12,922 bases of DNA from Pseudomonadota bacterium (GTDB lineage: Bacteria > Pseudomonadota > Alphaproteobacteria > UBA8366 > GCA-2717185): positions 1 to 12,922 of the forward strand of contig JAQCHR010000046.1 in the NCBI GenBank assembly GCA_027619655.1. The letters run 5' to 3'. Below are positions 1 through 7,543 of this stretch, piece by piece. The translations under genes were made by a program, and so were the position numbers. Each line of letters starts with the position of its first letter. The first letter of the stretch is position 1. The notes beneath the pieces are model-generated. The model was not told the origin of the DNA, searched no databases, and saw only the letters and a list, made by a program, of their open reading frames with translations.

Positions 1-1100
1 GGGCCGCCGGTCGCTTCGGCGAGCCCGGCGATTCGCATCGGCCGGCCCAGCCGGACCTGTTTGTCCAGGATCTGGCTGGCGAGAAGCCGCACGTCATTGA
101 TCTGGCTGGCGCCGCCTGTCAGGACCACCCGGCGTCCGGCCAGCTTGTCGAAGCCACTCAGTTCCAGTCTTTCCCGGACGAGTTCGAAGGTCTCTTCCAG
201 CCGTGGCGCAATAATGCTGACGATGAAGGATTTCGGCACGCGGTTGACGGTGCCGTCTTCCTCCTCGCCGATTTGCGGGGCATCGACGATGTCGCGTTCG
301 TCGTTGGGCGACGGCAGCCCGCTGCCGTAAAGTGTTTTCAACCGTTCGGCATGGCTCAGCGGTGTGGACAGGCCCCGGGCAATGTCGTTGGTGACATGCG
401 TGCCGCCGACCGGAATTGTATCGGTAAAGGCCAGCGCGCCATCGTAGAAGACGGCAACGGAGGTCGTGCCGCCGCCCATGTCGATGACCGTGACGCCGAG
501 ATCGGTTTCGTCCTCGACCAGGCAGGACAATCCCGAAGCATAGGCGCTGACGACGTGGCCGCGGACATTCAGGTGGCAACGGCCGATGCACGTGTTGAGA
601 TTCTGGATGGCGCTGGCGGCAACGGAAACGGTCCAGATCTGGACGCCGAGCGTCTGCCCGGACAATCCACGGGGGTCGCGGATGCCGTTCGAGCCGTCGA
701 TCTTGTATCCCGCGGGGATGGCATGGACGAGCGCGCGGTCATTGCCGGTATCGCGTAGCCGGTTCTCGTTGAATAGCCGGCGCATTTCTCCGTCGCCAAT
801 GGCGCCGCCCTCGATCGGGGTCTCCAGCACCAGCTGGCCGCTTTCCGGGTGGCCGCTGCTGATATTGACGAAGACGTCCCGTATCTGTTCGCCGGCCATC
901 TGTTCAGCCGCATAAACGGCGCTGATCACGGAATGCTGGGCGTCATCCATGTTGACGATCGTGCCCGCCTTGATGCCCTGGCTGGCGTGATGGCCGATCC
1001 CGGTCACGCGAACGCGATCGTTCTCGTCAATCTCCGCAACGAAGCAGCAGATTTTGCTGGTACCGATGTCCAGCGCTGTAATCAGTTCCTTACGGGCCAA
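1..1100 (-). CDS. ftsA: Cell division protein FtsA (3' end beyond window)
   Basis: FtsA is the actin-like ATPase that tethers FtsZ filaments to the inner membrane and recruits later divisome proteins. The visible 366 residues cover most of a protein usually a little over 400 residues long; the C-terminal part with the membrane-targeting helix lies outside the window. Visible motifs are the phosphate-1 loop DIGTSK (residues 11-16), a 1C-type region around residues 85-165, the phosphate-2 loop IDMGGGTTSVAVF (206-218) and the adenosine motif VLTGGASQI (326-334). The frame has no ATG or GTG between the last upstream stop and the conserved core. The only workable start is TTG at 1100, preceded by AAGGA at 1114-1110 with nine bases between, giving (M)ARKELITALDIGTSK. 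An ATG overlapping the ftsQ stop (1150) is in another frame, so a lost base and a longer N-terminus remain possible. Family assignment is secure; the start is not. Confidence 0.95.
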   Translation of the reverse strand, partial: MARKELITALDIGTSKICCFVAEIDENDRVRVTGIGHHASQGIKAGTIVNMDDAQHSVISAVYAAEQMAGEQIRDVFVNISSGHPESGQLVLETPIEGGAIGDGEMRRLFNENRLRDTGNDRALVHAIPAGYKIDGSNGIRDPRGLSGQTLGVQIWTVSVAASAIQNLNTCIGRCHLNVRGHVVSAYASGLSCLVEDETDLGVTVIDMGGGTTSVAVFYDGALAFTDTIPVGGTHVTNDIARGLSTPLSHAERLKTLYGSGLPSPNDERDIVDAPQIGEEEDGTVNRVPKSFIVSIIAPRLEETFELVRERLELSGFDKLAGRRVVLTGGASQINDVRLLASQILDKQVRLGRPMRIAGLAEATGG

Positions 1101-1150
1101 GACCTGTTTTCCTTTCCTTTGGTCCGGTTGCGCGAAGTTTCTGTCGTCAT
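1082..1150 (-). other. Out-of-frame 22-codon ORF bridging ftsQ and ftsA
   Basis: The ATG at 1150-1148 overlaps the ftsQ TGA as ATGA, the arrangement used at six other junctions here. Its reading frame is not that of ftsA: it reads MTTETSRNRTKGKENRSWPV plus two residues, then stops at 1084-1082, 17 bases inside ftsA. It could be a short relay ORF that carries ribosomes from ftsQ to the TTG start of ftsA. It could also be the true N-terminus of FtsA split by a one-base error, since adding one base in the A/G-rich run 1120-1107 would join it in frame to the FtsA core. No product is claimed. Confidence 0.25.
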
Positions 1151-2007
1151 GTGCTATCTCCGCGGTTTCGCCGTTGAACGATGAGCCGGTCGCGGATACG
1201 CAGATCGACGGCGGTAATATCCCGACTTAAAAGTTTGCTGTCGCGGTCCAGGGTGACCAGCCGGGACCAGGCCGCCTGAGGGTCGGTTTCCGGAAGGCGG
1301 ATATCGATTCCGTCGTCCAGCTGAAGGTTCCATCGCCGGTTGGCTACCCAGATGCCGGCCCGTACCCGCTGCATCAGGTCGGGCGCGGTCGTCAGCATCG
1401 TGAGAAGCGCCGGCGCATGTTCCGGCGCGAAATCGCCGATGATGACCTTCAGATGGGTATAGCGCTCCAGCCCCTGCGCACCGATGACTTCGCCGTGCGG
1501 ATCGACAAGTACGAACTGCCCATTGCGTTGCCAGATCGCCATCGCGGTTCGTTCCCTGATACTGACATACAGGGTGCCGGGGAGCCGCCGCTGGACAACC
1601 GCATCCGCGACCCAGCCCAGCGCGAGCAGTCGTGCCCTGATGGCTTCGGTATCGACCGTGAGGATCGGGTCGTTCTGGCGGACGCCGATCGCATCCAGCA
1701 GCTGGGCGCGGGTTGTTTCGGTGCGCCCCTCAACCAGGATTTCATCGACCGAAAGGCCGGCCCGGACCGTGGCTTCGGTCAAGGACGCGACAGCCTGATC
1801 CGTGAGCCGCGCCGCGGTGCCGGATGACCATGCCCAATGCACGCCGCCGCCGGCGGCGCCAAAAAGAACGAGTATGCCGGCCGCGTACAGAGCAGGGCGA
1901 CGCCAGCGCGGCGCGACGCGGCGACGCTGGGCCTTGCGGTTCGTCTTCCTGCGCGGCGGGGTTTCCTTTCCGCGCCAGAAGGCCATGGTGGATATCAACT
2001 GTCGCAT
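1147..2007 (-). CDS. ftsQ: Cell division protein FtsQ
   Basis: FtsQ is a single-pass inner-membrane protein of the divisome whose periplasmic part binds FtsB/FtsL and links early to late division proteins. The 286-residue product has a basic cytoplasmic N-terminus (Arg/Lys-rich, residues 12-37), one transmembrane helix at about 38-58 rich in Ala, Gly, Leu and Val, a POTRA domain at about 84-155 (starting LSVDEILVEGR, with the GW-ADAVVQRRLPGTL turn and IRER strand), and the FtsQ-type beta domain to about 275. Length is close to E. coli FtsQ (276). The ATG at 2007 overlaps ddl by 13 bases and has a good Shine-Dalgarno, GGTGGAG at 2022-2016, eight bases upstream. A second in-frame ATG at 1986, eight bases past the ddl stop, has no clear ribosome site. 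The family diverges in sequence, so the call leans on topology, the POTRA pattern and position between ddl and ftsA. Confidence 0.95.
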   Translation of the reverse strand: MRQLISTMAFWRGKETPPRRKTNRKAQRRRVAPRWRRPALYAAGILVLFGAAGGGVHWAWSSGTAARLTDQAVASLTEATVRAGLSVDEILVEGRTETTRAQLLDAIGVRQNDPILTVDTEAIRARLLALGWVADAVVQRRLPGTLYVSIRERTAMAIWQRNGQFVLVDPHGEVIGAQGLERYTHLKVIIGDFAPEHAPALLTMLTTAPDLMQRVRAGIWVANRRWNLQLDDGIDIRLPETDPQAAWSRLVTLDRDSKLLSRDITAVDLRIRDRLIVQRRNRGDST

Positions 2008-2024
2008 GCGGCGTGCTCCACCAT
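1985..2024 (-). promoter_or_regulatory. Hairpin covering the ftsQ ribosome-binding site
   Basis: Bases 2024-2017 (ATGGTGGA in the message) are perfectly complementary to 1992-1985 (TCCACCAT), an eight-base-pair stem around a 24-base loop. The upstream arm contains most of the ftsQ Shine-Dalgarno. The loop holds the ftsQ ATG (2007) and the ddl stop. The downstream arm lies after the ddl stop and ends at the alternative ATG. When folded it would hide the ribosome site until a ribosome finishing ddl opens it. The complementarity is seen in the sequence; a regulatory role is inferred. Confidence 0.4.
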
Positions 2025-2912
2025 CCAGGTAACCAGTTCGCCGAACGGAATGCCGGCATGGGCAGCCTGCTCGGGAACGAGCGACAACGGCGTCATGCCC
2101 GGCTGGGTGTTGAGCTCCAGCAAGTAAAGCTGACCCGGGTCGCCCGCTGTATCGGCGTAACGGAAATCGGACCGGCTGACGCCCAGACAGCCCAGGATGC
2201 GATGGGCGGTCACCGCGTATTCCATGGCCAGGCGGGCAATGTCATCGGGGATCGGCGCAGGGCAGAGATGGACCGTTTTCCCGTCGGTATATTTCGATTC
2301 GTAATCGTAAAACCCGCCTTGCGGCCGCAGTTCCGTAACGCCCAGCGCCCTGTCGCCCATGACACCGACCGTCAGTTCTCGACCGGGAATGAAGGTTTCG
2401 ACAAGCGCGGTATCGCCAAAGGGCCATTCCCGGATCGGGACCCGATTGTCGCCGGGTCTGACGATATACACGCCGACGCTTGACCCTTCGGCGTTCGGCT
2501 TGATCACATAGGGCGGTTCCAGGTCTGCGCAGCTGCCGATCTGGTCCAGCGTCATGACACGACCCTCGGGGCAGGGAATGCCCACCGCCCCGAACAGGAT
2601 TTTCGCCTTCTGCTTGTCCATGGCGACGGCGGAAGCGAGGACGCCGGAATAGGTATAGGGAATACCGAGAAGGTCCAGCAGCCCCTGAATCTTGCCGTCT
2701 TCGCCATGGCGGCCATGCAGCGCGTTGAAAACAACATCCGGCTTTTGCGCCTTCAGGGCGTCGATCACGGCCCGGATGTCGCTGGTGACATCGATGCAGG
2801 TGACCTGGAAGCCTGATTTGCGCAAGGCATTCGCGCAGTCGGTGCCGCTGACCAGCGAAACTGCCCGCTCCGCCGATGTACCACCCATCAGAACTGCAAC
2901 GGATTTCGTCAT
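1995..2912 (-). CDS. ddl: D-alanine--D-alanine ligase
   Basis: This cytoplasmic ATP-grasp enzyme joins two D-alanines to make the dipeptide that MurF adds to the peptidoglycan precursor. The 305-residue product matches the length of E. coli DdlB (306). Visible motifs are GGTSAER-VSL-SG (residues 10-23, first D-Ala site, containing the conserved Glu15), HGRHGEDGKIQG (66-77), SGVLASAVAMDK (89-100), KPNAEGSSVGV (138-148, ATP-grasp loop), FYDYESKY (201-208) and ELNTQPGMTPLSLVPEQA (266-283, Mg and phosphate ligands). The Tyr of the KY pair (208) corresponds to the residue linked to D-Ala rather than D-lactate specificity, so ordinary D-Ala-D-Ala termini are expected. The ATG at 2912 overlaps the murB stop as ATGA, with AAGG at 2925-2922. 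The frame is open further upstream inside murB, but the ligase N-terminus begins exactly at this ATG. Confidence 0.97.
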   Translation of the reverse strand: MTKSVAVLMGGTSAERAVSLVSGTDCANALRKSGFQVTCIDVTSDIRAVIDALKAQKPDVVFNALHGRHGEDGKIQGLLDLLGIPYTYSGVLASAVAMDKQKAKILFGAVGIPCPEGRVMTLDQIGSCADLEPPYVIKPNAEGSSVGVYIVRPGDNRVPIREWPFGDTALVETFIPGRELTVGVMGDRALGVTELRPQGGFYDYESKYTDGKTVHLCPAPIPDDIARLAMEYAVTAHRILGCLGVSRSDFRYADTAGDPGQLYLLELNTQPGMTPLSLVPEQAAHAGIPFGELVTWMVEHAACDS

Positions 2913-3865
2913 GTCGCACCGCCTTTGGCCGCGCGGTCGCTTTCGTCGTCTTTCGGAAGGCCGATGCGCTGGATTTCCCATTCGAGCAACAGGCCGGAAC
3001 TTTCCTGGACCCTCTGGCGAACGGTCTCGCCCAGCAACTCGATATCGGCGGCGCAGGCGGTCCCGGTATTGATCAGGAAATTGCAATGCTGCTCGGATAC
3101 CTGTGCACCGCCGATCCGCAATCCGCGGCAGCCAGCCTGGTCGATCAGCTCCCAGGCCTTGAGACCATCCGGGTTCTTGAAGGTTGACCCGCCGGTATGG
3201 GTGCGCACCGGCTGCGATTGCGTGCGCGCTTCGGCGATTTCCGCCATGCGGGCCGCGATGGCATCCCGGTCGCCGGGGACGATGCGCATCTCGGCGCGGA
3301 CAAAGACCCAGTCGGCCGGCACCTGGCTATGGCGGTACGAAAATCCCATCGCTTCGCAATCCAGGATATTCAGGACCCCGGCGGGATCGATCGCCCGTGT
3401 GCGGATGACGACATCCTTGGTTTCCCGCTGATAAGCACCGGCGTTCATGCGCAGCACGCCGCCGATGGAGCCGGGAATGCCGGAAAGAAATTCCAGGCCC
3501 GAATACCCTTCGCGCTGCGCCGTACGCGCCACATTGATTGCCAGCGCCGCGGCGCCCGCGGCGAGCGTCTGTCCCTCGATTGAAATGCCCGAAAAGGCGC
3601 GGCCAAGCCGGATGACCACGCCCGGAACGCCGCCATCGCGGACCAGGAGGTTGGAGCCGACGCCGATAATCGTGACGGGAATATCGCGTGGCTTCTCGGC
3701 GAGGAAGTAGCGCAGGTCGTATTCGTCCGCGGGTTCATACATGACTTCCGCGGGCCCGCCGACCTTGAACCACACGACACGCCCCAGCGGATAGTTTTCC
3801 CCATAGGTCCCACGAACCTGTGGCAGTCGGTCGATCAGTCCGGGTTTTCTGGTCATGACATTCAT
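2909..3865 (-). CDS. murB: UDP-N-acetylenolpyruvoylglucosamine reductase MurB
   Basis: MurB is the cytoplasmic FAD enzyme that uses NADPH to reduce UDP-GlcNAc-enolpyruvate to UDP-MurNAc. The 318-residue product carries the FAD-binding segments WFKVGGPAE (32-40) and GVGSNLLVRDGG (68-79), the core GLEFLSGIPGSIGG (123-136) followed by MNAGAY (140-145), FSYRHS (175-180) with the conserved Arg178, GGSTFKNP (225-232) with the catalytic proton-donor Ser227, AQVSEQHCNFLIN (254-266), and the C-terminal EI--IG motif with Glu297. It is shorter than E. coli MurB (342), as in the type II form common outside the enterics. The ATG at 3865 overlaps the murC stop as ATGA, with GGAG at 3877-3874 eight bases upstream; a second ATG at residue 4 is possible. 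murA, which makes its substrate, is not in the window. Confidence 0.97.
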   Translation of the reverse strand: MNVMTRKPGLIDRLPQVRGTYGENYPLGRVVWFKVGGPAEVMYEPADEYDLRYFLAEKPRDIPVTIIGVGSNLLVRDGGVPGVVIRLGRAFSGISIEGQTLAAGAAALAINVARTAQREGYSGLEFLSGIPGSIGGVLRMNAGAYQRETKDVVIRTRAIDPAGVLNILDCEAMGFSYRHSQVPADWVFVRAEMRIVPGDRDAIAARMAEIAEARTQSQPVRTHTGGSTFKNPDGLKAWELIDQAGCRGLRIGGAQVSEQHCNFLINTGTACAADIELLGETVRQRVQESSGLLLEWEIQRIGLPKDDESDRAAKGGAT

Positions 3866-5289
3866 CGCCCCGTCTCCGCCTGTGCACCCGACAGCTGACG
3901 CAAGGCCTCCGGAAGATCGTTGGCCCAGTTGCTGATTGATCCGGCGCCCAGGCAGACTACGAGGTCGCCCGAGGCGGCCATTTCGCGGACCAGCGCGGGC
4001 AGGTCGGCGGGATCGTCCAGCGGCGTTACCTGGCGGTGTCCGTGGGTACGCAATCCCTGGATCAGCGTGTCGCGGCTGATTCCCTCGATCGGCGATTCAC
4101 CTGCCGCGTAGACATTGGCGACGATCACCGAGTCCGCATCGTTGAAGCACGCGCAGAACTCCTCGAACAGATCATGCAGGCGGGAGTAGCGGTGGGGCTG
4201 GACCACGGCAATGACCCGGCGCCGGGTTACCGCGCGCGCCGCCGTCAATACGGCGGTGATTTCCACCGGATGATGGCCGTAATCGTCGATGATTGTGACA
4301 CCGTCGACTTCGCCCGTTTTCGTGAAACGCCGCTTTACGCCGCTGAATTCCTTCAGCCCACGGGTAATGGCGTCGTCGCTGATCCCCATCTCGTTGGCAA
4401 CGGCGATGGCCGCCAGGGCGTTCAGCATGTTGTAGGCGCCGAACATCGGCAGTTCGAGCCCCTTGAGCACGCGCGCCCGGTCGTCGCGCGAATCGATCAC
4501 GACATCGAAGGTGACGCCACCGGGAACTGTCTGCAGGTTTTCGCCCCGTATTTCCGCCTGCGGATTTGTGCCATAGGTAACGAGCCGCCGGCTGCTGATC
4601 TGGCCGATCAATGACTGCACGTCGGAATCGTCAATGCACAGGGCGGCGAATCCGTAGAAGGGGATGTTCTGCACGAAGGTCCGGAAGGCCTCCTTTTCGG
4701 CGTCGAACCCGCCATAGAAGTCAAGGTGCTCCGGATCCATATTGGTCACGATGGCGATTGTCGCCGGCAGTTTGGTGAAGGTGCCGTCCGATTCGTCCGC
4801 TTCCACGACCATCCAGTCGCCGTCGCCCAGGCGCGCATTCGTGCCATAGGCGTTGATGATGCCGCCATTGATGACGGTCGGGTCCAGTTCCGCTGCTTCG
4901 AGCAGGGCGGCGACCATCGATGTCGTCGTGGTCTTGCCATGGGTGCCGCCAATGGCGATCGACCATTTCAGGCGCATCAGCTCGCCCAGCATTTCGGCAC
5001 GGCGGACGACCGGAATCATGCGGGCCAGCGCCGCTGCCATTTCGGGATTTGCCGGCTTGATTGCCGAGGAAACCACCACGACCTGTGCATCGGCGACATT
5101 GCTTTCGTCATGGCCGACGATGACCTGGATGCCCAGCTTGCGCAGCCGGACGACGTTGGCGCTTTCCGCGACATCGCTGCCTTGCACCTGATATCCCAGG
5201 TTATGCAGGATTTCGGCAATTCCGGACATGCCGATACCGCCGATGCCGATGAAATGGATCAGACCGATGGACAGGGGCATTGCTCTCAT
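3862..5289 (-). CDS. murC: UDP-N-acetylmuramate--L-alanine ligase MurC
   Basis: MurC adds L-alanine to UDP-MurNAc with ATP, the first amino-acid step of the stem peptide, in the cytoplasm. The 475-residue product shows the N-terminal Rossmann motif HFIGIGGIGMSGIAE (residues 12-26), the ATP loop GTHGKTTT (115-122), EADESDGTF (163-171), TNMDPEHLDFY (182-192), VKRRF (318-322), DDYGHHPVEI (335-344), QPHRYSR (364-370) and LGAGSIS (447-453). DDYGHHP and QPHRYSR are typical of MurC rather than of MurD, E or F. The ATG at 5289 overlaps the murG stop as ATGA and has a strong Shine-Dalgarno GGGAGGA at 5302-5296, six bases upstream; a second ATG three codons on (5280) cannot be excluded. This site is also predicted to sit in the loop of a five-pair hairpin (TGCGG/CCGCA), so it stays exposed. 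Confidence 0.98.
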   Translation of the reverse strand: MRAMPLSIGLIHFIGIGGIGMSGIAEILHNLGYQVQGSDVAESANVVRLRKLGIQVIVGHDESNVADAQVVVVSSAIKPANPEMAAALARMIPVVRRAEMLGELMRLKWSIAIGGTHGKTTTTSMVAALLEAAELDPTVINGGIINAYGTNARLGDGDWMVVEADESDGTFTKLPATIAIVTNMDPEHLDFYGGFDAEKEAFRTFVQNIPFYGFAALCIDDSDVQSLIGQISSRRLVTYGTNPQAEIRGENLQTVPGGVTFDVVIDSRDDRARVLKGLELPMFGAYNMLNALAAIAVANEMGISDDAITRGLKEFSGVKRRFTKTGEVDGVTIIDDYGHHPVEITAVLTAARAVTRRRVIAVVQPHRYSRLHDLFEEFCACFNDADSVIVANVYAAGESPIEGISRDTLIQGLRTHGHRQVTPLDDPADLPALVREMAASGDLVVCLGAGSISNWANDLPEALRQLSGAQAETGR

Positions 5290-6428
5290 GCGGCTTCCTC
5301 CCGCAGCGTGGCACGCGCGCCGTTTCCGTTTTCCGTGACGACGCCCAGCACCAGGTTTGCCAGCCGCTCGGCGGCTTCCGGCATGCCGGCGCGCGCCGCA
5401 CAGCGCGCTGCCATTTCCAGCGTCGATCTCATGGAAAAAAGCGATATCAAGCGGTCGGACAGAACCTTTGGCGTGAAGTCACTGTCCGGAATCATCCAGG
5501 CGCCGCCCGAATCGCAAAATCGCGCCGCGTTCACTGTCTGATGATCGTCGATGGCGTGCGGATACGGTACCAGGATTGCCGGCCGTCCGGCGCAGGACAG
5601 TTCGGCGGTTGTGGATGCACCGGCCCGGCAGATCACCAGATGCGCCTCGCCCAGGCGTTTTGGAATGTCGTCGAAGAACGGCGCAAGGACCGCTTCGGTT
5701 TCTGTCTGCGCATAGGCGGCCCTGACGGACGAAATATCTTCCCGGCGGCATTGCTGGGTAATGCGAATGCGGCTGCGCAGGCTGTCCGGCAGGGAGGCCA
5801 GCGCCTCGGGAACGACCTTTGAGAAGACGGATGCGCCCTGACTGCCGCCTGTGATGAGAATCCGGATCGGCGATTCCGCGTCCAAAGCCGGAAACGGTTG
5901 GTTCCGAAGGGCCAGGATTTCCGGCCGGACAGGGTTTCCCGTCCAGACCGTTCGTTCCAGGTCCGCATCGCGCAGATGTGCTGTGGTCTTGAATGCCGTG
6001 GCGATCCGGCTCGCGCGCGGCGCGAGCAATCGGTTGGCGCGCCCCAGGACCGCATTCTGTTCGTGGATCACCGTCTTGATCTTGAGGCGCGAGGCCGCGA
6101 GCATGGTCGGAATTGTCGGGTAACCGCCAAAGCCGACGACGACATCCGGTTTCATTTCACGAAGCAGGTTACGCGCCTGGAAGAAACCGACCGCAAGCCG
6201 GAACAGGGCGACTCCCTTTGCCACGGGGCCGCGTCCGCTGACGCCGGCGGCCTGGACAAAACGGGTCTCTATGCCGGGAAACGAGTCGCCGTAGGAATCG
6301 CCGCGCCGATCCGTAATCAGGGCCAACCGGTGACCCTGCGACAGTAGCTTTTCAGCCAGCGCCTGGGCCGGAAAGACATGCCCGCCGGTACCGCCGCTGG
6401 ACAGGATGATCAGCCTGCTGTCGGTCAT
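5286..6428 (-). CDS. murG: Lipid II-forming GlcNAc transferase MurG
   Basis: MurG is the peripheral inner-membrane GT-B glycosyltransferase that moves GlcNAc from UDP-GlcNAc to lipid I, making lipid II. The 380-residue product has the N-terminal glycine loop GGTGGHVFPA (residues 12-21), GFGGYPTIP (99-107), HEQNAVLGRANR (122-133), GNPVR (164-168), the second-domain loop GGSQGA (194-199), RAGASTTAEL (268-277) and PYPHAIDDHQ (288-297), which together bind UDP-GlcNAc. The ATG at 6428 overlaps the ftsW stop as ATGA, with a G-run Shine-Dalgarno (GGGGGGA, 6440-6434) five bases upstream. The same frame stays open upstream across the whole of ftsW and into murD, but homology begins at this ATG, so the longer ORF is a GC-rich artefact. 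It lies between its partners: MraY makes its substrate and FtsW uses its product. Confidence 0.98.
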   Translation of the reverse strand: MTDSRLIILSSGGTGGHVFPAQALAEKLLSQGHRLALITDRRGDSYGDSFPGIETRFVQAAGVSGRGPVAKGVALFRLAVGFFQARNLLREMKPDVVVGFGGYPTIPTMLAASRLKIKTVIHEQNAVLGRANRLLAPRASRIATAFKTTAHLRDADLERTVWTGNPVRPEILALRNQPFPALDAESPIRILITGGSQGASVFSKVVPEALASLPDSLRSRIRITQQCRREDISSVRAAYAQTETEAVLAPFFDDIPKRLGEAHLVICRAGASTTAELSCAGRPAILVPYPHAIDDHQTVNAARFCDSGGAWMIPDSDFTPKVLSDRLISLFSMRSTLEMAARCAARAGMPEAAERLANLVLGVVTENGNGARATLREEAA

Positions 6429-7543
6429 CGCTGTCCCCCCGGGCGGCGGCGGGTCAGCGCCAGCAGCATTCCCATGCCGAACCCGAGCGCCAGCAACGAC
6501 GAACCGCCATAGGAGATGAACGGCAGTGTCATGCCCTTGGTCGGCATCAGGTTGACGGTCGAGGCCATGTTGATGATGGCCTGCAGGGCGAATTGCACGA
6601 TCAGGCCGGTCGCCGCCAGCACGATGAAGAGGTCGGTGTCCTCCAGCACGCGGACGAGGCCGCGCAGGATGATGAATACGAACAGCGCGATGATGAGGAA
6701 ACAGGCCAGCAGGCCGAATTCCTCGCCCGCAACGGCAAAAATGAAATCGGCATGGGCGTCCGGCAGAAACGCCTTTGCCGTCCCTTCGCCGGCTCCGCGG
6801 CCCAGCAGCCCGCCATTCAGGAAAGCCTCCATCGCGCGGTCGATCTGGTAGCTGTCGCCCGATGCCGGATCGAGGAACCGGTCGATCCGGCTGCTGACAT
6901 GGGGGAAGACGAAATAGGCGACAATCATCGCCAAGATCCCGGCGATCCCGATCAGAAAGACCCATACAATCGACAGCCCGGCCAGGAACCACTGGGTAAA
7001 CCAGATAGCGGTCACGACAATGGCCTGCCCGACATCGGGCTGGGCCAGAAGCAGCGAGAGCACGAGCAGATAGAGCGCGCAGGATATCTGATAACCGGGA
7101 ATATCCTCGCCGAGGCGGCGGGCGGAGAACATCCATGCGGCGACAACGGCAAAGGTCGGCTTGATGAATTCCGAGGGCTGCAGCGAGAAGCCCGCGATGA
7201 CCAGCCATCGTTGCGAGCCCTTTATTTCCGGACCGATCATCAGCGTCAGGATCAGCAGGCCGATCGTTCCGGCGAAAGCGATGGCGCCGACGCGCCGGAT
7301 ATTGCGGGGTTCCAGCAGCGAGACCGCCAGCATCAGGGCGATGGCGGGGACAATCATCATCGCCTGCCGGCGCACGAAATACAGTGAATCCAATCCGATC
7401 CGTTCGGCGACCGGCGGGCTTGCCGCTACGGTCAGAACCAGCCCGAATGCGGTCAGGAGCCCGAAACCCAGCAAGGTCCAGTGGTCGACTGTCCACCACC
7501 ACCGGCCCAGGATCGAGGTATCGTCGCGTGCAATCGGCCTCAT
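6425..7543 (-). CDS. ftsW: Septal peptidoglycan polymerase FtsW (SEDS family)
   Basis: FtsW is the multi-pass inner-membrane SEDS glycosyltransferase that polymerises lipid II at the septum with its partner transpeptidase FtsI. The 372-residue product is mostly hydrophobic, with about ten membrane segments. SEDS signatures are KGSQRWL (residues 108-114), QPSEFIK (122-128), AQPDVGQ (167-173), the extracellular loop PDAHADFIFAVAGEEFG (261-277) holding the putative catalytic Asp266, and NLMPTKGMTLPFISYGGSSL (331-350), the stretch that distinguishes FtsW/RodA from other transporters. Its place between murD and murG supports FtsW over RodA. The N-terminus is short, with a WWWTVD motif just before the first helix. 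The ATG at 7543 overlaps the murD stop as ATGA, with Shine-Dalgarno GGGGGAG at 7558-7552, eight bases upstream and inside a predicted hairpin. Confidence 0.97.
   Translation of the reverse strand: MRPIARDDTSILGRWWWTVDHWTLLGFGLLTAFGLVLTVAASPPVAERIGLDSLYFVRRQAMMIVPAIALMLAVSLLEPRNIRRVGAIAFAGTIGLLILTLMIGPEIKGSQRWLVIAGFSLQPSEFIKPTFAVVAAWMFSARRLGEDIPGYQISCALYLLVLSLLLAQPDVGQAIVVTAIWFTQWFLAGLSIVWVFLIGIAGILAMIVAYFVFPHVSSRIDRFLDPASGDSYQIDRAMEAFLNGGLLGRGAGEGTAKAFLPDAHADFIFAVAGEEFGLLACFLIIALFVFIILRGLVRVLEDTDLFIVLAATGLIVQFALQAIINMASTVNLMPTKGMTLPFISYGGSSLLALGFGMGMLLALTRRRPGGQR

Noticed and set aside
1845..1858. 14-base GC palindrome (CGCCGCCGGCGGCG) as a possible protein-binding site
   Set aside because: It encodes the Ala/Gly-rich membrane helix of FtsQ and is made of simple GCC/GGC codon repeats, so composition explains it.
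2913..3086. Extension of ddl upstream into murB (363-residue version)
   Set aside because: The extra residues have no resemblance to ligases, the conserved N-terminus begins at 2912, and that ATG has both an ATGA overlap and a Shine-Dalgarno.
4726..5541. 271-residue plus-strand ORF antisense to murC and murG, and similar plus-strand ORFs elsewhere (for example 6593-7387 and 1824-2483)
   Set aside because: All run opposite well-supported conserved genes and look like shadow frames in composition. None has a family motif.
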